Shown: positions 25,192 through 33,080, counted from the first letter of the stretch. The stretch is 33,505 nucleotides of DNA from Selenomonadales bacterium (GCA_018434945.1 JAHDOI010000037.1:1-33505); one strand, 5' to 3'. Notes: generated by a model not told the origin, from the sequence alone. Translations and numbers: made by a program.

Positions 25192-26121
25192 TTAATAATT
25201 GACCTTATCAAGCCCCTTGAGCGCGAGCATCTCCCTGGCCTCGTCGGCGGTGGCTATCCCCAGCCCCAGCCGCTCGGCGATCTCTTTGAGCTGGATGACC
25301 TGTTCGGCGCTCGACTTCGCGAGCACTCCCGGCTTGAGATAAACATTGTCCTCCAGGCCCACCCGGGCATTGCCGCCCATGCACAGCGCCGCGGTCACGA
25401 GCGGGAACTGGGCCTTGCCGGCGGCGGCGCACGACCACACGAAATCGCCGATCTGCTCCCGGGCCGTCTTGACTAGATAAGCCAGATTCTCGACAGTGGC
25501 CGGTATCCCGCCGAGAATGCCCATCACAAACTGCATGTAGACCGGTTTTTTCACAAGTCCCTTGTTATAAAAATAAGCGATATTGTTGACCATACCCACA
25601 TCGTAGACCTCGAACTCCGGCCGGATATCGTACTTGTTCATCGTCTCGATGTAATACTCCATACCGGAAAAAGTATTCGAGAAAATCAGGTCGTACGTGC
25701 CTTGCAGATAAGGGACCTCCCAGTCATACTTCGGATTCTTCAGCTTGCCGGCGAGATCGGCGAACACGAAATTCACCGACCCGGCGTTGCACGAAGCCAG
25801 CTCCGGCTTAAGCTCCACCACCGGCGCCAGCCGCTGCTCCTTGGACATCAGCAGCGAGCCGCCGGTCGTAACGCAGACCACGGCGTCGCACTGTTCCTTT
25901 ATCGAAGAAACGATCTGCTTCATGATGCCGATATCGGGAGTCGGCTTGCAATCCTCGGGATTGCGGGCATGGACATGAACAACCGCCGCCCCCGCCTCAT
26001 GGGCTTTGACGGCATCGGCGATGATCTGGTCCGGCGTGGCCGGGAAATAGGGACTCAGACTCGGGGTATGGGTCGCCCCCGTAACAGCCGCGGTGATGAT
26101 GATTTTCTGTTGTTTAGCCAT
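25192..26121 (-). CDS. beta-keto acid cleavage enzyme (BKACE, DUF849)
   Basis: This 309-aa TIM-barrel zinc enzyme of the BKACE/Kce family condenses a beta-keto acid with acetyl-CoA and yields acetoacetate plus a new acyl-CoA. Zinc ligands are visible as HVH (H49, H51) and the glutamate of ARVGLEDN (E257). ARNPED (52-57) is the usual substrate-side motif. The segment that often reads GxGRHQLP is here AAAGKAQFP, so the substrate may differ from characterised members. It is the first gene of the operon, about 90 nt downstream of a sigma-54 promoter. The CoA transferase in the same operon can activate the acetoacetate formed. Confidence 0.93.
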   Translation of the reverse strand: MAKQQKIIITAAVTGATHTPSLSPYFPATPDQIIADAVKAHEAGAAVVHVHARNPEDCKPTPDIGIMKQIVSSIKEQCDAVVCVTTGGSLLMSKEQRLAPVVELKPELASCNAGSVNFVFADLAGKLKNPKYDWEVPYLQGTYDLIFSNTFSGMEYYIETMNKYDIRPEFEVYDVGMVNNIAYFYNKGLVKKPVYMQFVMGILGGIPATVENLAYLVKTAREQIGDFVWSCAAAGKAQFPLVTAALCMGGNARVGLEDNVYLKPGVLAKSSAEQVIQLKEIAERLGLGIATADEAREMLALKGLDKVNY

Positions 26122-26221
26122 CTGGATTCCTCCGTCTTGTGATAATTAAGCCTTCAGCCGCGAAGTGTCGCCGACGCCATGCGCAGGCGACCCGTTGCAG
26201 CGAGTATGCCTGCAATTATAT

Positions 26222-26238
26222 AGCACAAGGCATGCCAG
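26222..26238 (-). promoter_or_regulatory. sigma-54 (-24/-12) promoter of the catabolic operon
   Basis: On the minus strand the sequence is CTGGCATGCCTTGTGCT. It matches the -24 GG and -12 GC elements with correct spacing and differs from the consensus at two informative positions. It lies about 100 nt before the BKACE start and next to a sigma-54 activator gene. Confidence 0.8.
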
Positions 26239-26475
26239 CTTTATATTTATGTAAACTTTTGCCTGTCCGGCACACCACGGCTCACGGCCTTTCTATACCG
26301 CCAAAGCCATTGCTGCAAGCAAACAAGGCCTTTTCACCCGGCCGGAAATTCGTGCGGCCTTTACCGAAAACTAGTTGACACCCAGCAATTCTGGCGCGGC
26401 GGAAAATGTAAGCGAAAAGCGACACTAAACATTGCGAATATTTAATAAGTCGCCGCCACGCCCGATAAACAGCAG

Positions 26476-26525
26476 AAAAGAAACAGTGTAAGTTGTAACT
26501 TACACTGTTTCTTTTTACTTACACT
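26476..26525. promoter_or_regulatory. perfect 19-bp dyad, terminator and/or activator binding site
   Basis: Arms at 26476-26494 and 26497-26515 are perfectly complementary, centred on AGTTGTAACT. The core word ACTTACACT occurs again, outside the stem, at 26517-26525, exactly 19 bp from the copy inside the stem. The T-rich arm ends fit a bidirectional terminator for the regulator gene, whose stop is at 26535. The extra half-site suggests that it also binds the sigma-54 activator, about 240-300 bp upstream of the operon promoter. Confidence 0.7.
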
Positions 26526-26534
26526 TTATTCCCG

Positions 26535-27881
26535 TCAATCTATCCCCAGGCGGCGCATCTTTTGGTACAGCAAGGGTCTGGCGATATCGAGCAGCTCGGC
26601 GGCTTTCTTCTTGTTGCCCTGGGTGGCGCGCAGAGCGTTCAGGATCATTTCCCTTTCCGTGGCCGCCTTCGCCTCCTGAATACCGCGCCCGGCCGTCGCC
26701 TGGCCCCTGCTCTCGATCTTCGGCACCAGCCACTCGAAGTGCTTCGCTTCAAGAAAACTGCTGTTGCACTGATTGATCGCCCTTTCCACGGCATGCTCCA
26801 GTTCGCGGATATTTCCCGGCCAATCGTATTTCATAATCAGCCCGAGCACCTCCGGGGCAACGGACACCGTTCCCAATCCCGCCTGATCGCCGTATTTTTC
26901 CGCGAACTTTTCCACGAACAGCGGTATATCCGCTCTTCTCTCGCGCAGAGGCGGCAGCCTGATCGGAATAACGTTCAAGCGGAAAAACAGATCAGAGCGA
27001 AAAGCCCCCCGCTTGACCAGCTCCTCCAAACTGTCGTTGGTAGCCGCCACGATCCGGACATCGACAGGTATGGAATCCGAGCCGCCCACCCGCTCGATCT
27101 CCTTTTCCTGCAGCACCCGCAGCAGTTTCGCCTGGGCCGCCGGCGACAGCTGGCTTATCTCGTCCAAAAACAGCGTCCCCTTGTCGGCTTGTTCGAATTT
27201 GCCCTTTTTACCCGACTTTCGCGCCCCCGTGAAAGCCCCTTCCTCATAGCCGAACAGCTCTGATTCGATAAGCTCCTGAGGGATGGCCGCGCAATTGAGC
27301 TTAACAAAGGGATAATACGCCCGGTGGCTTTCCTGGTGCAGGGCATGGGCCACCAACTCCTTGCCGGTGCCTGTCTCACCCTGGATCAGCACAGTGGAAT
27401 TCGCGGACGCCGCTTTCAGTATCGCCGCGCGGATCTCCGCGGCGGCCCCGCTCGCGCCGATGATATCGGCCAGCGAATAACGCACCCCGGAGTACTTCTT
27501 GACCTTTTCCTTATAGTAATCAAGCTGGCTTTGCAGCTCCTTGATAGATTCGAAAAGCTTCTCGGCGACTTCAAACACCTGGAAGGACATGGCGCCGATG
27601 ATGACTCCGTCCTTCACCAGCGGGATCCTGTTGACGATCAAAGGCTTCCCTTGATGATAAAACACATCGCCCAGTATCGGCTTGCCGGATTCGATCACCA
27701 ATGGCAGCTTGCTCGTCGGCACGATATCTTTCACGTTGCACCCTATGATCGCCTCAGGGTCCAACCCCCTGGACCGCGCATACTTTTCTTCGATAAAAAC
27801 AATGCGGGACTTATGGTCGACAACAACCAATCCCCACATATGTGCGAATACTTGTTTCATGATCTCGCTGTGCTTCGCCAA
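26535..27881 (-). CDS. sigma-54-dependent transcriptional activator with PAS domain
   Basis: A 448-aa enhancer-binding protein. Residues 8-105 form a PAS domain (VVVDHKSRIVFIEEKYARSR onward). A coiled linker follows (110-130). The AAA+ domain has Walker A GETGTGKE (168-175), the sigma-54 contact loop GAFTGA (215-220), Walker B TLFLDE (236-241) and FRSDLFFRL. A Fis-type helix-turn-helix follows at 420-445 (NKKKAAELLDIARPLLYQKM). The start is TTG at 27881, behind AAAGGGGGGG. The upstream ATG at 27992 lies too close to the -10 box to be translated. It most likely senses a small molecule by PAS and activates the BKACE operon. Confidence 0.93.
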   Translation of the reverse strand: MAKHSEIMKQVFAHMWGLVVVDHKSRIVFIEEKYARSRGLDPEAIIGCNVKDIVPTSKLPLVIESGKPILGDVFYHQGKPLIVNRIPLVKDGVIIGAMSFQVFEVAEKLFESIKELQSQLDYYKEKVKKYSGVRYSLADIIGASGAAAEIRAAILKAASANSTVLIQGETGTGKELVAHALHQESHRAYYPFVKLNCAAIPQELIESELFGYEEGAFTGARKSGKKGKFEQADKGTLFLDEISQLSPAAQAKLLRVLQEKEIERVGGSDSIPVDVRIVAATNDSLEELVKRGAFRSDLFFRLNVIPIRLPPLRERRADIPLFVEKFAEKYGDQAGLGTVSVAPEVLGLIMKYDWPGNIRELEHAVERAINQCNSSFLEAKHFEWLVPKIESRGQATAGRGIQEAKAATEREMILNALRATQGNKKKAAELLDIARPLLYQKMRRLGID

Positions 27882-27994
27882 ACACGCCCCCCCTTTCAAA
27901 TCCTGCCCGGAGATTCCACACGTCCCCAAAACCGATCCCATTCGCACTCCCGCTATCGGTAATATTTGACCCCGATGCGCCAATACCTTCATAC

Positions 27995-28000
27995 ATTATA
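27995..28000 (-). promoter_or_regulatory. -10 box of the activator gene
   Basis: A perfect TATAAT stands on the minus strand, preceded by GAG. No good -35 is visible at 16-18 nt. Transcription would start near 27988 and leave about 105 nt before the TTG start. Confidence 0.5.
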
Positions 28001-28248
28001 CTCTACCAAAAAATGTGCTTATGATAGTTACCCGGCGGCGGCGCTGACATAGCAACTCCTGAAATTATTAGTTCGCTGCCGAGCCAACAATACCAACTTA
28101 AGCATGGCTCATCCCAGCCGCTCCTCGACGCCTGTAGCAGGGAAACTAATACTTTTTATCCCGCAGATTGCCCCGCTACCGCCCCCAAATAAAGAAGGCC
28201 CCCAGGGCGAAAAGGCCGTCTGTGAATACGACCATAACTTGGCCAGAG

Positions 28249-28380
28249 TTGGAACCATTAAATGGCCGAGGCATATTTTAGGACCCGCGTAAAACGCGGG
28301 TCCCATTTTTTAGTATTTGGGGCGTTGGAAGCATAAAGTGGCCGTAATTCAAAATTGGAAGCATAAATTGGCACTAATTG
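28249..28380. repeat. three repeat units resembling transposon terminal repeats
   Basis: Related units begin at 28249 (TTGGAACCATTAAATGGCC), 28325 (TTGGAAGCATAAAGTGGCC) and 28355 (TTGGAAGCATAAATTGGCA). The last two are spaced 30 bp apart. Multiple short terminal repeats of this kind are known from IS21-type elements. No transposase gene remains in the window. I treat this as a possible remnant of an element end. Confidence 0.45.
28281..28310 (+). terminator. rho-independent terminator (plus strand)
   Basis: GGACCCGCG and CGCGGGTCC form a 9-bp GC-rich stem with a TAAAA loop, followed by CATTTTTT. The gene it once served on the plus strand is no longer visible, in keeping with a remnant region. 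No convincing gene lies within 27996-28474. Confidence 0.75.
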
Positions 28381-28474
28381 CTTTGACGACAAACGGTTTT
28401 AAAGATGCTCTTTTCGGCCGTTGAAAACAGCCCCTTTTCTCGATTATCTCATTATCGGGAAAAGCAGTGCAATG

Positions 28475-28585
28475 CTATATTGCTCTGCCTCCCTGGCCGC
28501 AGGTCCGTATCACCGTAGGGCCGAAAGCGTCGATGTATGTTGGATTGTCCGGAACAGCCGTGACTTTATAATGCTTTTCTTCCAT
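28475..28585 (-). CDS. short ORF after the VWA gene, probably a truncated gene start
   Basis: A 36-aa frame (begins MEEKHYKVTAVPDNPTYIDA) has a good GAGGAAAGCGA ribosome site. It lies 29 nt after the short VWA gene. I do not recognise it. It ends at the border of the repeat region, so it may be the N-terminal stump of a longer gene cut by an insertion or deletion. Confidence 0.4.
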   Translation of the reverse strand: MEEKHYKVTAVPDNPTYIDAFGPTVIRTCGQGGRAI

Positions 28586-28614
28586 TCGCTTTCCTCATCT
28601 TTCATTCGTCACCG

Positions 28615-29418
28615 TCAGGTCCTCTTGTGGTCTGAAGCGAAGATGTCCGGGAGATTAATCGTCACCTTGCGATCACCCTCCGATCTGTAGCCCCAGACCT
28701 TAGTGACGGTGACGGAACCAGTGCCCTCGAAAGAAACCTGGATACTCTGGGCAACCACCGACAGTAGTTCTTTGAGCTCGGACGAGAATATCTCGGGTAT
28801 GCGCTCAGGTGAGTCAATATAGTAGTAGTTCCCGCCGCTGCTCTCGGCGATGGCGGTGAGAAGATCCTCGTCGAAGTCGGCGCCGACGCCAAGCGTCGTA
28901 ACCGCCACCCCCGCGTCACGTATGGAGGCAGCCTTGGCGCTCAGCACGGCCGGGTCAGTTATGCCGACGTTGGCCAGCCCGTCGGTGAGAAGCAGCACCC
29001 TGTCCACCTGGCCGCTCTTGCGGTGCTCCATCACCTGCCGGAACCCCTGGATAAGGCCGCCGCTTAGGTTAGTGCTGCCTCCGGGGTATACTTGTCCGAT
29101 AGCGCTTTTCAAGTTATCCTTGTACTTTACCGGTCCGGCCTCGAACAGTACCTGCACGTCCTGGTCGTAGACTGTGACCGATGCCTTATCTTCAGATGTC
29201 AGATGATCGATAGCGTACCTTACCGCTTGCTTAGTGAATTCAAGCTTCTCCCCGCTCATCGAGCCGCTGCGGTCCAGGACGAAGCCTAGATTCAAAGGAA
29301 GCCTTTTCCTTTCCCCCTGTTCTTTCTGGGCTACGATTTCCACCAGAAGATACACGGCCTGTTTTCCCTGGGCTATATGTTTACGGCTGAGCTTCGCTTT
29401 CATGGTCAAAGTACTCAC
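28615..29418 (-). CDS. VWA domain protein, C-terminally short
   Basis: This 267-aa protein has a von Willebrand A domain with a complete metal site: DRSGSMSG (D49, S51, S53), GGSTNLSGG and LLTDGLAN. Before it lies a short strand region typical of the family of Ca-activated chloride-channel-like VWA proteins. The protein stops shortly after the strand VTINLPDIF, where relatives usually carry on for a further 100 or more residues. It may be truncated. The GTG at 29418 follows AAGGGGGG at the right distance. It may bind a partner through its metal site. The role is unknown. Confidence 0.82.
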   Translation of the reverse strand: MSTLTMKAKLSRKHIAQGKQAVYLLVEIVAQKEQGERKRLPLNLGFVLDRSGSMSGEKLEFTKQAVRYAIDHLTSEDKASVTVYDQDVQVLFEAGPVKYKDNLKSAIGQVYPGGSTNLSGGLIQGFRQVMEHRKSGQVDRVLLLTDGLANVGITDPAVLSAKAASIRDAGVAVTTLGVGADFDEDLLTAIAESSGGNYYYIDSPERIPEIFSSELKELLSVVAQSIQVSFEGTGSVTVTKVWGYRSEGDRKVTINLPDIFASDHKRT

Positions 29419-29872
29419 TGCTCATACCCCCCTTCTCTCTGACGGAATTACGTAGAATGCCACCGTCGTTTTATAAAAATGAGCATCTATAACAAATCGT
29501 TGTCCCGCGTCTCCTGGTATAGCCCTCCACCTTTCACATCACAGCAAATAGCATGAGAAAGAAGCGCAAGAAACCCGGCATGTATCGTCACAAAGGCGAT
29601 GCATGACCAGGCTTCTTATTTTCAGGCCCATATTCGGGTTGTCGGGTAATACCTTATAGATTTACGACGGATACTCGTCTTCCAATTAAGCGGGACCAAG
29701 AGGATTCCTTGTAAGGAAGATCTGCAACATTCTGGTTTCTTCAAGGTCTAATATCGGTCAGCACGAATGGCTCAGTTACCGCCGGACAATCATTGGGGGA
29801 TCTAATACGGCAGCCGCACAGGGTATTAGACCCTGGAAGTCAACGTCAGGATATTCTTAACCGTTAAGAGAA
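29419..29872. other. intergenic stretch with hairpins, no gene seen
   Basis: No coding frame is convincing here. An imperfect long hairpin lies at 29568-29617 (arms ending AAGAAACCCGG and CCAGGCTTCTT) and may terminate minus-strand transcription of the 51-aa gene. A TCTAATA word occurs three times (29745-29757, 29798-29810 and the palindrome GGGTATTAGACCC at 29821-29833). A TTAACGGTTAA dyad directly follows the 51-aa gene. Confidence 0.5.
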
Positions 29873-30028
29873 TCACTTCGCGAGCCGGCTGAACATCACA
29901 GCATTGCGCTCCATGATCTCCTTCATGGCCTTCTCAAACTGCTCCTCAGTGGCGGTCGTATAGAAGACCTTACGCAGGATGGGCCCCCGCAGCTTCTTAT
30001 AGGCCCTTATGGTGGTGCGCTTCGTCAT
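29873..30028 (-). CDS. small basic protein of unknown function
   Basis: A 51-aa frame (begins MTKRTTIRAYKKLRGPILRK) has an excellent AGGAGGA ribosome site 9 nt before the ATG. It is strongly basic in the first 21 residues, then forms an amphipathic helix (EEQFEKAMKEIMERNAVMF). I recognise no family. The site and helix make it likely to be a real gene. It could be a DNA- or RNA-binding protein. Confidence 0.55.
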   Translation of the reverse strand: MTKRTTIRAYKKLRGPILRKVFYTTATEEQFEKAMKEIMERNAVMFSRLAK

Positions 30029-30277
30029 GCTAAGTGTTCCTCCTGTATCTTAAAGGTTCCGTCTACAATATGGACGGTAGGTATTGGATTATCTGAGCTC
30101 AGACCTAAGTCGATTGTACCGACATAGGGTACTGACATTGGCAGTATCCTTCCGGTGATGATTCCTTCCGTATTGCGTAGGGAAGGGCGTATCTACTCCA
30201 TACGTCCTCAGGAAGTGTGTAACGATTCGTTACATCCCCCTCGAAAAGGGCGTGCACAGTATGCACTCCCTTCGATA
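30029..30277. other. intergenic stretch, no gene seen
   Basis: I find no coding frame or strong promoter here. The only structure noted is a short imperfect dyad CCGTC/GACGG around 30060-30078, upstream of the 51-aa gene. Confidence 0.4.
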
Positions 30278-30502
30278 TCACAAGTCTTTCCAGAACTGCT
30301 CCTCAGTTGTCTTCAGTTGGTGCTTCACGATCTTCTGCCACAAGTGCCCCGGGATCTCCTTGGCCAGGCTGAAGCTCACCCGCGTGCGCAAAACCGTGCC
30401 ATCAGCCAGCACCTTCACGAAGTAGAAGTGGTCAGTGGTCCGGATCAGCTCCCAGCCGTTGTTCTCGCAGTATTTCTTTAAGTCCCTGAAACGTGGCGCC
30501 AT
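30278..30502 (-). CDS. HicA-like toxin (type II toxin-antitoxin)
   Basis: This 74-aa protein has the small double-stranded-RNA-binding-like fold of HicA mRNA interferases. RDLKKYCENNGWELIRTTDH holds the first helix and the likely catalytic histidine (H25), followed by the FYFVKVLADGTVLRTRVS strands and a C-terminal helix. I chose the ATG at 30502, overlapping the stop of the upstream antitoxin by 1 nt (TGATG). Translation coupled to an antitoxin read first is typical of toxin-antitoxin operons. Confidence 0.7.
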   Translation of the reverse strand: MAPRFRDLKKYCENNGWELIRTTDHFYFVKVLADGTVLRTRVSFSLAKEIPGHLWQKIVKHQLKTTEEQFWKDL

Positions 30503-30927
30503 CAGGCCCACCTAATCAACTTCAGCAGCTCGTCATCGTTGCTGGCCAGCAGAATGCGAAGAACATAAGGATAGTGTGAGCGGCGGTTCGGTGCGGCCAG
30601 GAAGAGAGGAAGACGTTCAAGGTAATCGGTTGCGTAGCTCCGCAGCTCCTCGATCAGTTCCTTAACGGCTGCTTCCTTATCAGTGCCATTGACCGCGATG
30701 TCCAGTTCGTCGATCGCGATCGTCATGGAGCCGTCCTGCTCGGGCAGCTCCTCAGCCGAGGCCGTATAGCGAGATAGCAGTTCTTTCAGCTGCTCACGCT
30801 CGATCAGAGCCACTGCATCCTTGCGGCGGTTGATAACTACCGGGCGTTGCTTGATGACAACGGTATCGAAAACATCGGACAGTTCCTTACGGGCCTCGGT
30901 GAACAGCTTCTGCTCGATCATTTCCAT
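30502..30927 (-). CDS. Phd-like antitoxin
   Basis: A 141-aa protein. Residues 1-45 carry the prevent-host-death pattern: ARKELSDVFDTVVIKQRPVV then INRRKDAVALI, i.e. a helix, a strand and an RRKD turn used for DNA binding. The remaining part is acidic and helical and would neutralise the toxin. I chose the ATG at 30927, 6 nt after AAGGAG. The open frame continues upstream only by fusing with the decayed nuclease gene. It pairs with the HicA-like gene, which is an unusual partner for a Phd-type antitoxin. Confidence 0.65.
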   Translation of the reverse strand: MEMIEQKLFTEARKELSDVFDTVVIKQRPVVINRRKDAVALIEREQLKELLSRYTASAEELPEQDGSMTIAIDELDIAVNGTDKEAAVKELIEELRSYATDYLERLPLFLAAPNRRSHYPYVLRILLASNDDELLKLIRWA

Positions 30928-30967
30928 AGCCATCTCCTTAAGCCTCACTTTCTTGTAGTATATGTTC

Positions 30968-31005
30968 ATTATAGTCTGATATGCACAAAATGTACAGACT
31001 GTACA
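30968..31005 (-). promoter_or_regulatory. promoter and palindromic operator of the toxin-antitoxin operon
   Basis: On the minus strand a -35 TGTACA (30996-30991) and a perfect -10 TATAAT (30973-30968) are 17 nt apart. The -35 is one half of a perfect palindrome TGTACAGACTGTACA (30991-31005). This is a good place for autorepression by the antitoxin. The predicted start lies about 35 nt before the antitoxin ATG. Confidence 0.78.
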
Positions 31006-31044
31006 AATCGTTTTTACCACCACCAGGACAAAAACGGCTTTGTC

Positions 31045-31710
31045 AGTTAAAACCTCGGTGATCCTATCCGTGACCAGCTTATTGAAGTTGTTAATCTCCC
31101 AGTACGGAATTCGGATCATCTCGATACCTTTGCCCATAGCGTAAAAGTTCTTGCGGCGATCATTTTTCTGCGTATTCATGCGGGAGAGACTCTTTTTTGT
31201 TTTCTGCTCGCTGTCCGACACATGCCGGGCACTCTTTCCTCCGATAAACCGCATCTGGGATATCGCAGATTAGCTCTTCGTGACATTCTAGGCAGCGTAA
31301 AACGATAGGCCCTGTGGATAGAATCTCGAACCATGGCTCGCCAACCTTATTGTGATAATGCCATAGGATATCCGATGGATCTTGATGGCCACGGTTACAA
31401 CGTGGGCAACGATGGCCAGCCGTCCACACCTTGCCGAGGACCTCATACTCTTTGCCGCACGTATTGTGTCTGACGACAATGGGAGACCACTGATCTCTAT
31501 ATTCTGACAGCAACTCATATTCGCCGCTGGTTTGGTCGTTAATGCGCCGGCGCATGATATCGGTGTCCACATGATGTTGGGAGCATACCGGACAACCCTT
31601 CGGGTTCTTCATGATCATGGCAGACGGCATCACCATCCACTCATGCCCACAGACATTATGGCGAATCAGCGCTTTGTTCAGCGTACTGGTGTAGGGCCGC
31701 ATTGAGGTTC
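31045..31710 (-). pseudogene. decayed zinc-finger/VSR-like endonuclease gene
   Basis: The first frame holds three zinc-binding units of the treble-clef/ribbon type: HNVCGHEW with CPVC, HNTCGKEY with CPRC and CLECHEE with CPAC. It ends at a stop at 31160. The shifted frame then carries NDRRKNFYAMGKGIEMIRIP followed by YWEINNF, the typical C-terminal end of phage-type endonucleases with this zinc-finger front. The catalytic core expected between the two parts is missing. A frameshift with an internal deletion explains this. The reading frame after it runs by chance into the antitoxin gene. Confidence 0.65.
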
Positions 31711-31868
31711 TATACGCCGAAATCCTGCAACTCATGGCCGAAAACAACAAAATCCCGAAATGGGAACATAATGAGGAGGCCAGCGGAGCCTTTCAACGCC
31801 GTGTGGTAACCGTCTTAAACTATGCCATAAGCGAAATTCTGTATGTTAAGGAGGACGGCGTCGACTAG
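31695..31868 (+). pseudogene. possible gene remnant, plus strand
   Basis: A plus-strand frame open from 31695 contains an ATG at 31734 and ends at TAG 31866-31868. It encodes a coding-like peptide (MAENNKIPKWEHNEEASGAF onward, 44 aa from the ATG). I recognise no family and see no ribosome site. It may be the 3' piece of a lost gene at the border of the decayed nuclease. Confidence 0.25.
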
Positions 31869-32193
31869 TTTTCCTATTTTACTTCTTTTCGGGATCTCTT
31901 TTACGTGAATCCCGGCGGCGCTGGGTTGGCCGCAGTAGGCAGCAGTTAGACCATCTTCAGTGCTGCTGCTATCCGCCGCGACCATGGAGCGGGTGGCATG
32001 GATGGTGATAACCCTTACTTCGGGCATGCCGCCCGCCAGACCGGCGCTTTCGTCGCTCCATCGTCCAAGCGGCAACTTATCCTACCACCCGGCTTAGTTC
32101 GGAGCTCAGGGCGAGGGGAAAAACAAAGGGAGGCCGAGTAGGCTGCGGTGCCCGATGACCCCTATGTTTCCCGAAAATATCCCAAGTTCATTA
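31869..32193. other. intergenic stretch, no gene seen
   Basis: No frame in this 325-nt stretch shows family features or a ribosome site. It ends at the strong plus-strand promoter at 32194. I see nothing further in it. Confidence 0.4.
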
Positions 32194-32222
32194 TTGACAG
32201 GCAAGCCTCATTAATATATAAT
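32194..32222 (+). promoter_or_regulatory. perfect consensus sigma-A promoter
   Basis: TTGACA (32194-32199), a 17-nt spacer and TATAAT (32217-32222) match the consensus at all 12 positions. The sequence just after it (TTGTCTAGATTAGATATA) is AT-rich and could hold an operator. It drives the plus-strand pair starting at 32305. Confidence 0.88.
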
Positions 32223-32304
32223 TTGTCTAGATTAGATATATTTCTCTCCATTTTGTGTCCTCTTATCGCAAGTGCCGAAGCCACCTCCAGGGAGGGGATC
32301 ATTC

Positions 32305-32997
32305 GTGAACAAGACGTGGGCAGGTAGATGCGAAGATGCCGTGGGTCTTTACGGACTTCGGTATGGCCTACCGGGCGAATATCTATCGATTATTCGTTAT
32401 ATCGACAGCAGGCTTAATCAGCGGGCCAGTATGAATCGTCTTCTGACCGACTTATACTCGGCAATAAAATTCTGGTCGACAATCGCATCAGCAGATAGCC
32501 TTATGGGATCGGCGACAATCACCAATATCGCTGATCACCTCCGCAATCCTATCCAGCGCCCCCCTCTACTGGGTAAGACTCTGCTTAAAGACTGGAATGT
32601 GGCAGGTCTCAAAAACGCTGATATACTGGACTTCCCTGCCGAATCGGCCGAGTGGGGTTTTCTGGTTCCGATAGTGCGGTTCTTCAGCCAGCGCAGACGC
32701 TGGCTTCGCTCCTGGAGGATATTGACCGAGAAGGCGGAGTCCAGAAAACTGGCTCCACCGCTTATGGTACAATACCGCCCCTCGACAGGAACTTTCCTTC
32801 TTCACTTAAACGACGGCCCAGGTCGCCCCAGAGATTCAGACCTAAAGTCTAAAATCCTGAAAGTCCGACTCGACGAGGAGACCATGAAGCAACTGAAGGA
32901 CTACTGCCAATCTAAACAGTTAACACTGGTCGATGCGGTCAGAAATATACTTATTGACCACTTGCGAAATGTAATGACCTCAGATAAAGGCCAATGA
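32305..32997 (+). CDS. unknown protein with C-terminal ribbon-helix-helix-like domain
   Basis: A 230-aa protein starts at GTG 32305 behind GGGAGGGG (spacing about 9 nt). The first 160 residues match nothing I recognise and contain an Arg/Trp-rich patch (RFFSQRRRWLRSW). Residues about 184-220 (ILKVRLDEETMKQLKDYCQ, then LTLVDAVRNILIDHL) have the strand-helix-helix pattern of CopG/Arc-type DNA-binding domains. With the strong promoter it may be an autoregulated repressor, or a plasmid or element maintenance protein. The gene is alone on the plus strand with one small follower. Confidence 0.6.
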   Translation: MNKTWAGRCEDAVGLYGLRYGLPGEYLSIIRYIDSRLNQRASMNRLLTDLYSAIKFWSTIASADSLMGSATITNIADHLRNPIQRPPLLGKTLLKDWNVAGLKNADILDFPAESAEWGFLVPIVRFFSQRRRWLRSWRILTEKAESRKLAPPLMVQYRPSTGTFLLHLNDGPGRPRDSDLKSKILKVRLDEETMKQLKDYCQSKQLTLVDAVRNILIDHLRNVMTSDKGQ

Positions 32998-33080
32998 TCG
33001 CCAGAAACAACAGCTACCAACCAGGCTGTTCACATACATGGGTACTGACCTTAAGGTTAGACCCCAAAAAGGAAAACATT

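Noticed and set aside
28104..28306. Frames of 62-65 aa on both strands in the repeat region
   Set aside because: There is no ribosome site and no family resemblance. They run across a terminator hairpin and repeat units.
31815..32075. 86-aa minus-strand frame upstream of the RHH gene
   Set aside because: There is no ribosome site and no recognisable motif. Its codons look like chance reading of a GC-rich stretch.
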